Of a DNA stretch of 64,000 bases, positions 45,483 through 56,369 are shown piece by piece; position 1 is the first letter of the stretch; each line of letters opens with the position of its first letter. The position numbers and the translations under genes were made by a program. A model generated the notes under the pieces. The model was given only the letters and a program-made list of their open reading frames with translations. It was not told the DNA's origin and ran no database searches. Source of the DNA: Larimichthys crocea (taxonomy: Eukaryota > Chordata > Actinopteri > Sciaenidae); contig NC_040032.1 of NCBI RefSeq assembly GCF_000972845.2, positions 22,368,248-22,432,247 on the forward strand. Direction: 5' to 3'.

Positions 45483-45680
45483 TTTGTTGTAATTTTTTGC
45501 ATCGTTTTCCTCAGTACTCTGACTACAGAAAATTTTCTGCTACTGTTTCAATTGTCCCTGGCAGCCTCAACACCATTATTTATGGTGTGCAGTCCAAAGA
45601 GATCAGGAAATCCTTATATTAAATATTTCAGTTCAAAAAATGCTTGTCATCGTGTAAGAAACTTTTGTTGACAACCGATC
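45483..45680 (+). pseudogene. OR 3' end (poor sequence)
   Basis: Repeats codons for LHRFPQYSDYRKFSA through the C terminus, closest to copy B (32340-32560), including its altered tail, with indels. Confidence 0.6.
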
Positions 45681-45829
45681 AACTAAATGTGTATAAGATA
45701 TAATATATAAAACTACAAACACTGAATGAATGCTCTTTCGCAATGATTCTTCTTGCTTTTCTCAAAGGTTATGGAACACCAAATAAAACAAAATATGTTA
45801 AGATTTTTCTGTGACATTGTATATTTTAC

Positions 45830-45960
45830 AGAAATCCCTCAATATGCGAATACAGAAAACTTTCTCCATTCTCTTTGTTACAGTCCCTGGCTCCCTAAAC
45901 GCCAATTATGATGGTGTGCTGTCCAAGATAAAGCTTGCTATTGTGTAAAAAAAATTAATA
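45830..45960 (+). pseudogene. OR C-terminal relic, duplicate (poor sequence)
   Basis: Noisy counterpart of 32697-32832, in the same position downstream of an OR 3' end. Confidence 0.6.
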
Positions 45961-46308
45961 ACATGTGTTTGTGATCATTGGGCAAGTTGTATTCTGAGAC
46001 AATACCTATTAGTGTGCAAATTATATGCAACTAAATGAAAAAACAAAATTTACATTTACATTTAGTCATGTAGCTGACCCTTTTATCCAAAGCAAATTAC
46101 AAAAGACCAATATTATTGTAGAAAGATATTACTTGATGGGCTCAGATACACTTTAAAAAAACGTTAGTAAAAACAAGTTGCAAGACTACCATGCAAAGAG
46201 AAAAGGGGATATCAATGACATCCAGAAACGGGCCAACTTCTCCGAACCCGGGCCCATGTGAAGGATTGACGAAAGTGGAAAAGTATGCTGTGGTCTTATG
46301 AGTCCACA

Positions 46309-46610
46309 CAGGGCGGTCCTAGCTATGGGTAAGTTGGGGCCGCCCAGGGCGCATTCTCTCCGTGGGGGGCGCACGAACGCCCGAAAAAGCAAAAACCTCG
46401 GCAAATTTCGGTACCGCTCATTAAGTTACGGACGGGCGCCCGGGAGTGGGGTGTTGACAAGGCAGAGGGGGCGTCGGACAGACCGATGGGGCGCACGCAT
46501 CAGGGCGCACGGCAGCATCCAGGGGCGCACGGGCGGCCGTTAGGGCGCACGAGAAAATGTTCGCCTCGGGGGGGTCGCCCAGGGCGCAAATGTGGCCAGG
46601 ACCGGCGCTG
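46309..46610. mobile_element. hAT-type non-autonomous element, duplicate copy
   Basis: Same element and the same AGTCCACA target duplication (46301-46308, 46611-46618) as at 33194. Identical insertion position shows both copies descend from one insertion or are the same locus assembled twice. Confidence 0.8.
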
Positions 46611-46618
46611 AGTCCACA

Positions 46619-47640
46619 TCTCAGATTGTTCTTGAAAATCATGGTCATTGTCTTCTCAGAATAAATTTACAATTGACACAGCTTCTTTTTTGTAACTGAG
46701 TTGGAACAAAATTAGGTGTTTCAGTCAGCTGGCTTTACTTTAGGCTGCCTGGCTGCCTCGTTGTGTTTGTCATACAGCATGATGTTTTCATGAGTCTCAA
46801 ACACCTTTGCATTCATGTGAGCCCTAGAAAAAAATAGATAATCACATTTGTTGTAATTATTAGTAGTAAAAAGGATAAGTTTAGATGGAAGTGGATGGAG
46901 ACATTGATTCATAAACAATTTTATTGCTGTTGTCATTTGATGTCAGCAACATGTTCAAAATGTTGGAACATGGGCAACAAAAGACTGTAAAGTTGTGAAA
47001 TGCTTAAAAAAAACAACCTGTTTAGATCATTCAACAGGTAACAGGTTATTGGTAAATGATTGGGTATGAAAGGGGCATCCTTATAAGTCATTCACAGCAA
47101 GGGGAAGAAGGTTCACCACTTTGTGAAAAAAAATCAACATATTATGTAGCAGTTAACCAGTTTTACAAACAAAGTTTCTCGACAAACAGTTTGAGGGAGG
47201 TGGCTGAGGCGTATGATTCTTAAACAAGTTCATGGTGCTTGTTGATGGTTGCTATGGACATCACATTGATCTCTTGATATTACATCACACATAAGGCCAT
47301 ACTGTAAGTGACATCCTTGTGTGAACTTTCATTAAAAATGTAGTCAAGTCAACTTTATTATCATACTGCTATATTGTACAGGACCTACAGAGAATTGAAA
47401 ATTGTGTTTCCCTCTTATCCCGGTGCAAACAGCACTAAACATGAATATAAATATACTTGAAGATGTAAAATATAAATAAAAAAAAAATTAGATATATATA
47501 TACAGAAATATATCGAGCTAAAAGAACATCCGAGAATAGAGAGACAGTGGCAAGTCCAGAGATATAAATTGATAAATATTGCCAATACTGGAATGAGAAT
47601 GAACAGTATAAACAGAATATCAATATAAATATAAATTTGG
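46619..47640. other. OR-array spacer, duplicate copy (poor sequence)
   Basis: Follows 33513-34418 with indels and continues into the LINE-tail repeat up to about 47580. No gene. Confidence 0.6.
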
Positions 47641-47887
47641 TGGTACGTAGTAGCAACTCAAAAGTTCCCGTTCAGCTGAACCCCGCTGAATGGCAGCCGT
47701 CTTTCAGCCGACTTCCAGCCAACTGCCTGCCAAGTTCCGTGGCGAGTGACCCCCCTCCTTCTCCTGGGCGTGTCTATTTTTTACTCTAACTCCACCCATT
47801 CATGTAATTACAGGGTATGACCAGGAAATGGCGCTTCTCTCACAGAACTTTTTTTACAGTTGTTCTACCTGGAGATGACGTAGCTTA

Positions 47888-48041
47888 CACACCTCGTTAG
47901 CATTCTCGTTGCTCAACCTTTTGTTTGTGCTTACAGTAATGGGCTTATTGGTCTCCCAATGTCACCAGATCACAGAGCGGAAAATGCAGCTGGTTTGACT
48001 ACTGATACTATACAGTATGCTTATGATTTGAGCATGTTCAT
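47888..48041. repeat. Direct repeat, left copy
   Basis: About 150 bases (ACACCTCGTTAGCATTCTCG to TGATTTGAGCATG), repeated in the same orientation at 48817-48969. The most conserved phrase is ATCACAGAGCGGAAAATGCA. Confidence 0.8.
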
Positions 48042-48122
48042 GAATTGAAATAAATTTAAGGTGTTTTTATCTAACATGTCACCATTTCCAAATCAACAAC
48101 ATCTAGGCTGTTCTGTCTTTAC

Positions 48123-48506
48123 TAGTGGTGGGCCGTTTTGCGTTAACGTGAGACTCTATCGGGCGATAAAAAAAATATCAAACATAATCTATTCACAAGC
48201 TGTTCCAGCCTTTCAGGTTGCTTTTTGACTTTTTGACTTTTTTCTCTTTTGTTCGTTTTTGTTTTCTTCACTGTAACTCTGTGGAGTCCTGATCTCTCTA
48301 GCAATGTTGATTTTAGAGAGTTTTTGTGCTTTTCTCGTGTTTTTTCTTGTTGTTGTTTTTTAAATGTCGCTTCCACCTGGACAGCTGCCTTTGTTTACTC
48401 GGGGAAAAGCTGGTCGCGCTATGCCGGCCGGCATAAAAAAAAAACCAAAAAAATAAAATGGGCAATCAGCTGTTCGATTGGCGCAATTAATCTATGGCCA
48501 CCACTA
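48123..48506. mobile_element. hAT-type non-autonomous element (384 bp)
   Basis: Termini TAGTGGTGGGCC and GGCCACCACTA, flanked by the 8-bp duplication GTCTTTAC at 48115-48122 and 48507-48514. The TAGTGGTGGG end type and 8-bp duplication are hAT hallmarks. No transposase frame. It lies between the two direct repeats. Confidence 0.85.
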
Positions 48507-48816
48507 GTCTTTACATAATTACTGTATAGCGTCTCTTCTCTTGTGCTCGCGCACTCTCTCTCGCTCATCTACATGTAAACAACAAACTACCCTTAAAAAA
48601 GTTACAAAAAACGGTTCGGACATCTCGGGGCTGCCAGGCCTGTGTGTCAGACCTGCCGATACAAGCGAGAGTTTTTTTTTAATTAACAGTTTATTTGGAG
48701 GGGAGGGCTTGTTGTTGTCGTGCGCGACATAGAGCTGCAGAGACGAGCGTTTTGGAAGCCCTTTGTTATGCAGGTATTTACTGTAGTGCACGCTTTAGGC
48801 CAGGTAAACCATACAA

Positions 48817-48969
48817 ACACCTCATTAGCATTCTCATTGCTCCACCTTTTGTTTGCACTTGATGGGCCTTTTCGTCTCCCAGTGTCATATAAATCACAGA
48901 GCGGAAAATGCAGCTGGTTTGAGTACTGTATACTATACAGTAGCCTTGTGATTTGAGTGTGCTCCTGAA
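48817..48969. repeat. Direct repeat, right copy
   Basis: Second copy of the repeat at 47888-48041, at roughly 80-85 percent similarity by eye. The two could be long terminal repeats of an unknown element or a local duplication. Confidence 0.75.
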
Positions 48970-49002
48970 CATTAATGACTCCTTTTCATTTTCGTCCATT
49001 CC

Positions 49003-49347
49003 ATAGGCTAAATGGCGTAAAGCGTAAATGGAAAGAGTTGTGTATGAAATAAGTCAAGTATGTTTGGGTTTAATAAAGTTTGCATTGTATATGTTATGTT
49101 TTTATTCTACATGGACACCACTGTTTATTTTCCACTATGCCCCCTTCCATTATAATAATACACTGCACAACTTTTGAAAGTCCAGAGATAAATCTGTTGA
49201 CGTCTGTATGACCTCGACGAGCTCCTGTTTTGTGCCTGGCTTAGCCTCCTTGCGAATGAAATTTTTTAAAACCAAACATACTTGACCTTTTTCATACTTG
49301 ATTCACCTGTAATTCTTTCCACTTACGCTTTACGACATTTAGCCTAT
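49003..49347. repeat. Long inverted repeat, possible MITE
   Basis: Arms 49003-49071 and 49267-49347 are imperfect reverse complements (ATAGGCTAAATG and CATTTAGCCTAT outer ends, AAGTATGTTTGG inner). The loop is about 195 bases. No clear target duplication. The whole unit could fold into one hairpin. Confidence 0.7.
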
Positions 49348-49368
49348 GGCCCCGATGATCGGGGTGTA

Positions 49369-49744
49369 ACATAATCGCATGCTCTTAATGTGAAAGGAAG
49401 TTAACAGTCAGGAGAAGAAGGGTAGGGCTCTTCCTCCCCAGGTTGCAGGTTGCTCGAGATGGACCAATCAGGGGGGAGCTAAGTTTAAACCATGGCTCCT
49501 CCCCTTCAGCACCTCTAGACTAATAAGATAGTAGCACATTCTCATATAAATACTGTGCTACACTTCTTTTTGGGACGTTGGCTGCAGCAATTTGCTTACT
49601 CTTAGAGTCAGTGAACTGTGGTTTCCAGAACAAAGAGAGTCCATGTACATGTGCTTTTAATTCTTCAATGCTCAAATACATTTTTTAAAACAGACTTTCG
49701 ACTTGGAGTTCTCCTTACTTGCAAAACAACAAACACGCTTAACA
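49369..49744 (+). mobile_element. Solo LTR, 5'-truncated copy
   Basis: Matches the last about 375 bases of the LTR at 30652-31241, starting GGTGTAACATAA and ending GCTTAACA. The start is cut and replaced by the inverted-repeat region. Confidence 0.75.
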
Positions 49745-49848
49745 TGAATGGGAGATGAGTGGAGGGCAGTGGAGATTGCATCATCTGTGGACCGGTTGGC
49801 CTGATATGCAAACTGGTAGGAATCCAGGGAGGGAGGGAGGATGGAAAA
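49745..49848 (-). mobile_element. L2 remnant upstream of OR copy F
   Basis: Minus-strand [15 protein letters not shown] stretch, same position as at 31242-31345. Confidence 0.8.
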
Positions 49849-50083
49849 AAATAGATCTTGATAGTTGCTGGAGAGGATTGACTGACAGTAGTGATAACTA
49901 AAGGCTTATGAACCTAAGTCATAGGTATTATTGTATTACAAGCCTAAAACCTTCATTTTTTCCACGCTTTGTTGAGCAGTCACTCTTGTCATTTAATTCA
50001 TCAAGTATCTTTGACGTCTGGATTGCTACAAGTCTATCAATATCCTAACATTCAAAGAATATTGTTATTTTTATTTCAGGTTG
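49849..50083 (+). promoter_or_regulatory. Conserved OR upstream block and 3' splice site
   Basis: Same layout as before copy B, with AGTGATAACTAAAGGCTTA and a TTTATTTCAG acceptor four bases before the ATG. Confidence 0.55.
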
Positions 50084-51034
50084 ATGGAAAACTACACCTA
50101 CAACAGCTACACACTCCAGATGGAAGGTTTAAATATCACAAAGGATTACATTTACCCTTTCTTTTTCTTGTTGTTAATTTTCTACATTGTTTCAGTCGTT
50201 ATGAATATTGGCATTTCAGTTCTGATTTTTATTAACAAAAAACTTCACCAGCCTATGTATCTCATATTTTGCAACCTGTCACTCAGTGACATAATCGGGA
50301 CTACTCATATTTTTCCCCGTTTGCTTGCAGATATTTTGCGGCCTCCTTCTGAGCGTCTCATCACTTATTATGCATGTGTGGTCCAAGCTTTCATTACACA
50401 GTTGTTTGGTACCACTTCCCACACTGTGCTTATGATTATGGCCTTTGACAGATATGTGGCCATCTGCTATCCACTACGCTATTCAACAATAATGACTAAC
50501 AAGATGGTAATGAAGCTGACAGTTTTTGCCTGGGGTGTGTCCTTTGTTTTGGTTGGGATTCTTCTTGGGCTGACCATACGGCTGAACCGATGCAGGACTA
50601 TGATCATGAATCCTTTCTGTGACAATGCCTCCTTGTTTAAACTCTCATGTGAGAGTGTGTTTATTAATAATGTCTATGGCCTCACATTTACTGTAGCCCT
50701 GTTCGTAGTTTCTATAGGCAGCATGGTTCTCACTTACACTAAGATTGCAGTGGTTTGTCTGACCAGTAAAAACAAGTCTTTGAACAGTAAAGCCTTGAAG
50801 ACCTGCAGCACTCACTTGGTTGTGTATCTAATCATGTTGATCAGTGGATTTGTTGTAATTATCCTGCATCGTTTCCCTCAGTACTCAGAGTACAGAAAAC
50901 TTTCTGCCATAATGTTTACAATTGTCCCTAGCAGCCTCAACACCATTATTTATGGTGTGCAGTCCAAAGAGATCCGAAAATTCTTATATGAAATATTTAC
51001 TTCTAAAACATGCTCGCCATTGTGTCAGAAATAA
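50084..51034 (+). CDS. Odorant receptor, array copy F (intact)
   Basis: Single-exon OR of 316 residues, seven hydrophobic segments, no lesions. Shares NYT at N3, LNITKDYIYPFFFLL, the TM3 cysteine (YYACVVQAF), AFDRYVAICYPLRY, ECL2 cysteines, KALKTCSTHLVVY, FPQYSEYRKLSAIMF and SLNTIIYGVQSKEIRK. Closest to copy B through TM1-TM5. Its TM6-TM7 region carries SEYRKLSAI as in copy E, suggesting past exchange. The start is fixed by the acceptor at 50079-50080. Confidence 0.92.
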   Translation: MENYTYNSYTLQMEGLNITKDYIYPFFFLLLIFYIVSVVMNIGISVLIFINKKLHQPMYLIFCNLSLSDIIGTTHIFPRLLADILRPPSERLITYYACVVQAFITQLFGTTSHTVLMIMAFDRYVAICYPLRYSTIMTNKMVMKLTVFAWGVSFVLVGILLGLTIRLNRCRTMIMNPFCDNASLFKLSCESVFINNVYGLTFTVALFVVSIGSMVLTYTKIAVVCLTSKNKSLNSKALKTCSTHLVVYLIMLISGFVVIILHRFPQYSEYRKLSAIMFTIVPSSLNTIIYGVQSKEIRKFLYEIFTSKTCSPLCQK

Positions 51035-51184
51035 CTTTTCTTGACAATTGACTCAAACAAACGTATATTATATACATAAAAGTACGAACACTGAATGAAT
51101 GCTCTTTTGTAATGAATCATTATGTCTTTTGTTTATGTAACTCTGTAAATAGGATTAAAGTATCCAGATAAAGATTCTGTAAGA

Positions 51185-51312
51185 TCCACAGACATTTCAC
51201 AGCCATTATGTTTGTTACCGTCCTTAGCACCCTCAACGCAAATATTTATGATGTGCTGTCCAAAGAGATATGAAAGTATTTCAGTTGAAGAAAATGATTG
51301 CTTTTGTGTAAA
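51185..51312 (+). pseudogene. OR C-terminal relic downstream of copy F
   Basis: Decayed match to the end of copy H (ILFVLVPGTLNSIIYGVQ region and the KYFS tail), shifted in frame, about 150 bases after the copy F stop. Equivalent in position to the relic after copy B. Confidence 0.65.
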
Positions 51313-52263
51313 AAAAAAAATACAGTTACTTAATAGATTTATTTTGTGAATGATTCAAATGTTATTGAAAGACTGAAACATTATGTTTTTGCTTAAAAGT
51401 TATGTATTCTGTAAATATGTAAATACATGTTAATAGCAAAATATGTCTTTATTTTAATTTTACAGAAATGTAAAGCTCAACTTGCAGTAAATACAGAGTA
51501 TTAGTACACAGCACAATCACAAATCAAACAATGAAACTTAGTATAGCCCAATTTCTTATTGTAAATATTGTATATAACTTTGTCAAAACAGACAAAAATC
51601 CCCCCATGTATGATACATCACTGTTGATTGTAATTCATGCACCACTACAAAATTTTAAATCAAAATTGAATACAGAGTTAGGTTAACTCTTTTGACACAG
51701 CCACGCAAAAGGACACTTCTACTGTAAGCATTGTGTAGCCGTTACAGCAGGAGTTGTCCTCGCTGGCGCAGGGCAACAGAGCAAGAGAAGTACTGGCCAT
51801 GGGAATTGCAGCGACCACAGGGACATGAACAGGGTCAGCCAAGGCATCAGGCAGTAGCATAGCAGTTTGAGGCTTCCCTTCTTACCATCTCTAACTACTA
51901 CCTCTGACCTTGTAGCCTGTGAGTGGAACAGAAGGATTCCAACATGAGCATGATTCCTTCAGTAGCTGCAGCGCAGTTCAGAAGCATCCCAGAAATGGCT
52001 TTCCTTTCTGTTCTGTGTTCGAGCTAGCCAGAACTCAGACACAGAAACAGTGTTGGGAATCCAGTGAATTTTTAAAATAAAACACACTGTGCTCACTCTT
52101 CAAAAATTTACTGTGTAGCCTACTTACTCATGGTTGAAGCATTCACTAGCAAGGATCACAACATTAACAAGATACATTCTAGTAATGTATTAACAAAACA
52201 AATAATTCTAAATAAGTTTAAGATTTTTCTGAAAAAAATGATTAAAACTCTATACTAACTAAT
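51313..52263. other. OR-array spacer
   Basis: Non-coding. Shares blocks with 34545-35540 and, around 51790-51870, with 26195-26275. No gene seen. Confidence 0.5.
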
Positions 52264-53770
52264 ATACACTGCTCAAAAAAATTAAAAGAACACTTTTTAA
52301 TCAGAGTATAGCATCAAGTCAGTTTAACTTCTGGGATATTGATCTGGTCAGGTAAGTGGCTGGGGGCGTTGTTAATCATTTTCATCTGTTTTGGTGTTAA
52401 TGAAATTAACAACAGGTACACTAGAGGGGCAACAATGAGACGACCCCCAAAACAGGAATGGTTTTACAGGTGGAGGCCACTGACATTGTATTTCCTCCTC
52501 ATCTTTTCTGACCAATTTCTCATTAGTTTTGCATTAGGCTAGAGTCAGTATCACTACGGGTTGCATGGTGCAGTACCTGGACCCTACAGAGGTTGCACAG
52601 GTAGTCCAACTCCTCCAGGGTGGGACATCAATATGGGCCATTGCCAGAAGGTTTGCTGTGTCTCCCAGCACAGCCTGAAGAGCATGGAGGAGATTCCAGG
52701 AGATGGTTAGTTACTCTAGGAGAGCTGGACAGGGGGGATGCAGAAGGTCCTTAACCCATCAGCAGGACCAGTATCTGCTCCTTTGTGCAAGGAGGAACAG
52801 GATGAGCACTGCCAGAGCTCTACAAAAGACCTACAGGAGGCCACTGGTGTGAATGTCTCTGACCAAACAATCAGAAACAGACTTCATTAGGGTGGCCTGA
52901 GGGTCCGATGTCCTGTAGTGGACCCTGTGCTCACTACCCGGCACCATGGAGCTGGCATTTGCCACAGAACACCAGAATTGGCAGGTCTGCCACTGGTGCT
53001 CTGATTTCACAGATCAGAGTTTAACCTAAGCACATGTGATAGACGTGAACGGGTCTGGAGACGCCGTGGAGAATGTTATGCTGCCTGCAACATCATTCAG
53101 CATGACCGGTTTGGTGGTGGGTCAGTGATGGTCTGGGGAGGCATATCCCTGGAAGGATGCACAGACCTTTGCAGGTTAGACAATGGAACCCTGACTGCTA
53201 TTAGGTATCAGAATGAAATCCTTGGACCCATTGTCAGACCCTACGCTGGTGCAGTGGGTCCTGGGTTCTTCCTAGTGCACGACAATGCCCAGCCTCATAT
53301 GGCAGAGTATGAAGGCAGTTCCTGGAGGATGAAGGAATTGATACCATTGACTGGCCCCTATGCTCGACTGACCTAAATCCAATAGAACACCTCTTGGACA
53401 TTATGTTTCGGTCCATCCGATGCCGCCTGGTTGCACCTCAGACTGTCCAGGAGCTCAGTGATGCCCTGGTCCAGATCTGGGAGGAGATCCCCTAGGACAC
53501 CATCCTTCATCTCATTGGGAGCATGCCCCGACATTGTCAGGCATGCATACAAGCACATGGAAGCCATACAAACTACTGAATACCATTATGAGTTGCTACA
53601 AAGAAATTCTAGCAAAATGGAGTAGCCTGCCACATAATTTTTTCGCTTTGATTTTGGGGATGTCTTTGAATTCAGTCCTCTGTAGGTTGATAGTTTTCAT
53701 TTCCATTAATGATGTGGCATCCTTTCATTCTTAACACATTATTCAGTCCATATCAGGAAAGATATCCAGC
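52264..53770 (+). mobile_element. Tc1/mariner element, degenerate copy 2
   Basis: Left end TACACTGCTCAAAAAAATTA is typical of fish Tc1 families. Broken plus-strand transposase pieces include MVWGGISLEG at 53125, RLDNGTLTAIRYQNEILGP, LVHDNAQPH with the second catalytic Asp at about 53281, and, after a frameshift, DLNPIEHLL at about 53371. The right end is cut near 53770 by a Rex1/CR1-like fragment. No intact transposase. Confidence 0.8.
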
Positions 53771-53784
53771 ACCAATACCGTGCC

Positions 53785-54477
53785 TGGCTAGGCATAACCT
53801 CGGTGGGTCCCCCGGCAGTGTAATCCTATGGCGCATAACTAGGGATGACCTGAGCCAGCCCTACTATAGGCTTTATCAAAAGGAAAGTTCTTAAGTCTAT
53901 TCTTAAAGGTGTTGCCGTGTCTGCCTCCCGAACCCAGAAAGGTAGTTTGTTCCACAGAAGAGGAGCCTGATAGCTGAAAGCTCTGGCTCCCAATCTACTT
54001 TTGGAAACTATAGGAACCACAAGGAACCCAGCGTCCTGAGGCGCAGTGTTCTAGAGGGGTAATAAGGTATATGAGCTCTTTTAGTAAGATGGTGCCTGAC
54101 CATGAAGAGCTTTGTAAGTAAGGAGAAGAATTTTAAATTCTATTCTAGATTTAAAGGTAGCCAATGCAGGAAGCCAAAATGGGGAATGTGATCTCTGATC
54201 TTGGTTCCTGTCAGAAAACGTGCCAGCAGTCTGAATAACTGCAAAGTTCTAGAGACTTATTGGAGCAGCCTGATAACAAAGAGTTACAATAGTCCAGCCT
54301 TGACGTAACAAATGCGTGGACTAGTTTTTCTGCATCCGCCTGAGAGACAATGCGTCTGATTTTAGCGATGTTACGTAAGTGGAAGAATGCAGTCCTCGAA
54401 ATTTGTTTTATGTGGACGTTAAAGGACAAATCCTGATCAAAAACAACTCCAAGATTCTTTACAGATATATTCTTTAT
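53785..54477 (-). mobile_element. Rex1/CR1-like LINE fragment
   Basis: Minus strand: KNLGVVFDQDLSFNVHIKQI, RTAFFHLRNIAKIRRIVSQ, LVHAFVTSRLDYCNSLLSG, then after indels KSRLGARAFSYQAPLLWNKL and RLKTFLF-like codons. This is the C-terminal part of the reverse transcriptase ORF of a CR1/Rex1-type LINE. The middle is frame-broken. Confidence 0.75.
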
Positions 54478-55336
54478 ATTACTATGTCGGCTCAGGAACA
54501 CTTCAGAAAAATGTGTCGGTAAAAACAGGTTGCGTATATCTACATTTGTAAGTTAAGACTTAGACTTTACCATGCAAAAAGAGAGACAGATATCATGACA
54601 TGTCCAACTTCTCCAAACCTGGNNNNNNNNNNGCCTGACAGACCCCGGACTGACAGAAAGTGAAAGAGTGTGCTGCGGTCTCATGACTCCACAACTCACA
54701 TTGTTATGGAAAATCGCAGTCATTGTGTACGGAAGCCCTAAAGAACAAAAAACAGGTCTTTGTTGCTGGAGAGTACTGTCTGCTTGTAGTGATAACTAAA
54801 GACAGATGAAACTAAGTCATAAAGTAGGTATTATAGTATTACAAGCATGAAAAAATGCATTTTCATATTCTCTAAAAGTATTCAAAATATATGTAAAGAT
54901 ATGATAAAGATATGTTATGTCATGTGTTATTGTTGTTATTTTTATTTTATGGGACTTTGTGTGGACTGTTTCTGTTTTTGTTTGTTGCTTGTCATTTAGT
55001 ATACCAAATGTCTCTGACATCTAGATTACCAATACTTTATTAGTTTCCTAACATTCATAGAATATTGTTATTTGTATTTCAGGTTGATGAAAAACTACAC
55101 CTACAACAGCTTCACACTCCAGTTAGAAGGCTTAAATGTCAGAAAGGCTTCCACACATACCCTGTCTTTGTCTTGTTCTTAATTTCCTACATTGTTATAA
55201 TGGTGATGAATATATGCATTTTGCTTTTAATTTTTATTGACAAGAACCTGCACCAGCCTATGTATCTCTTTTTTTGCAACCTGTCAGCCAGTGACATAAT
55301 TGGAAGTACTCATATTTTGCCCCGTTTGCTTGCAGA
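54478..55336. repeat. Recent duplication, left copy
   Basis: Nearly identical to 60698-61531: spacer, OR upstream block and the first part of an OR coding region. The few differences are mostly single-base indels near the N gap. Confidence 0.85.
54623..54632. other. 10-N assembly gap
   Basis: Flanks read ACCTGG-gap-GCCTGAC. The duplicate at about 60837 reads ACCTGGGCCTGAC with nothing between, so the true gap length is probably zero. Confidence 0.95.
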
Positions 55337-55418
55337 TATTTTGCTTTCTCCATCTGAGCGTCTCATCAGCTATTATGAATGTGTGGTTCAAGCTTTCATT
55401 ACACAGTTGTTTGGTACC
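55087..55418 (+). pseudogene. Odorant receptor, copy G (frameshifted, truncated)
   Basis: Starts ATGAAAAACTACACC after the usual acceptor. A 2-base insertion around codon 20 (AAGGCTTCCACACATACC against the intact AAGGATTACATTTACCC) shifts the frame. In the shifted frame it continues through TM1-TM3 (DKNLHQPMYLFFCNLSASD, SERLISYYECVVQAF) and stops at TTGGTACC, where L2 LINE sequence begins. The 3' two thirds are missing. It shares the frameshift with copy I, so the lesion predates their duplication. Confidence 0.85.
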
Positions 55419-56369
55419 TGCTCTACACTTGACGGACGGGTGTGCGATGCCCATGGGACGGCATCCAGCGCCTACCGCGACGTGCGCACGTGCGAGGGTG
55501 GGTGGGTGTTTGAAGTCGCCCGCAATGCTGAGTGCTTTGCGGCCCAGACGTATGCTGTAAGTGTCCTGGAGGGAGGGGAGGGGGGCACCGATGATCCTCT
55601 CAGCTGCTCTCACTATGCGCTGCAGGGTCTTCTTGCAGGATGCAGTGCAGCTGCCATACCACACAGTGATGCAGCTGGTCAGGATGCTCTCGGTGGTTCC
55701 ACGGTAAAAAGTCTGCAAGATGGGGACTGGTGCTCTGGCTCTTCTAAGTCTGCGGAGGAAGTAGAGGCGCTGCTGAACTTTCCTGGCCAGTGATGCAGTG
55801 TTGCTGCTCCAGGAGAGATCCTCAGTGAGGTGCACACCCAGGAACCTGGTGCTGCTCACTCTCTCCACAGCAGCACCGTTGATGGTCAGTGGATGGTGCC
55901 GGGTGGAGGCTCTCCGGAAGTCGACAACAATCTCCTTCGTCTTCTCCACGTTCAGATAGAGATTGTTGTCTCAGCACAACTTCGTCAGTTGGCTCACCTC
56001 ATCCCTGTAGTTTCACTCATCGTTGTTGTTGATGAGCCCCACCACAGTAGTGTTGTCCGCAAACTTAATGAAGAGGTTGCTGTTGCGTGTAGGTGTGCAG
56101 TCGTGGGTCAGCAGGGTGAAGAGTAAGGGGCTGAGCACGCATCCTTGGGGAGCCCCTGTGTTCAGTGTGATGGTGCTGGATATGTTGCTGCCGAACCCGA
56201 CCTGCCTGTGGTCTTCCGGTCAGGAAGTCCAGCAACAAGTTGCAGGGTGAGGTGTTTAGTCCTAAACAGTCCAGTTTTTGTATCAGCTGCTTGGGGATGA
56301 TCGTATTGAAAGCTGAACTGAAGTCTATGAACAGCATCCTCACATGTGAGTCCTTAGTGTCCAGGTGAG
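55419..56369 (-). mobile_element. L2-type LINE, 3' half
   Basis: Minus strand: [20 protein letters not shown], then a frame-broken palm region, then STRFLGVHLTEDLSWSSNTA, ARKVQQRLYFLRRLRRA, RGTTESILTSCITVWYGSC and RIVRAAERIIGAPLPSLQD. Same element as the remnants at 30526 and 31242, here with its downstream coding part kept because the Gypsy insertion is absent. Confidence 0.85.

Noticed and set aside
44503..45492. Apparent 329-residue OR frame
   Set aside because: It starts in a noisy OR fragment and crosses a duplicated upstream block. The real start position has ATA.
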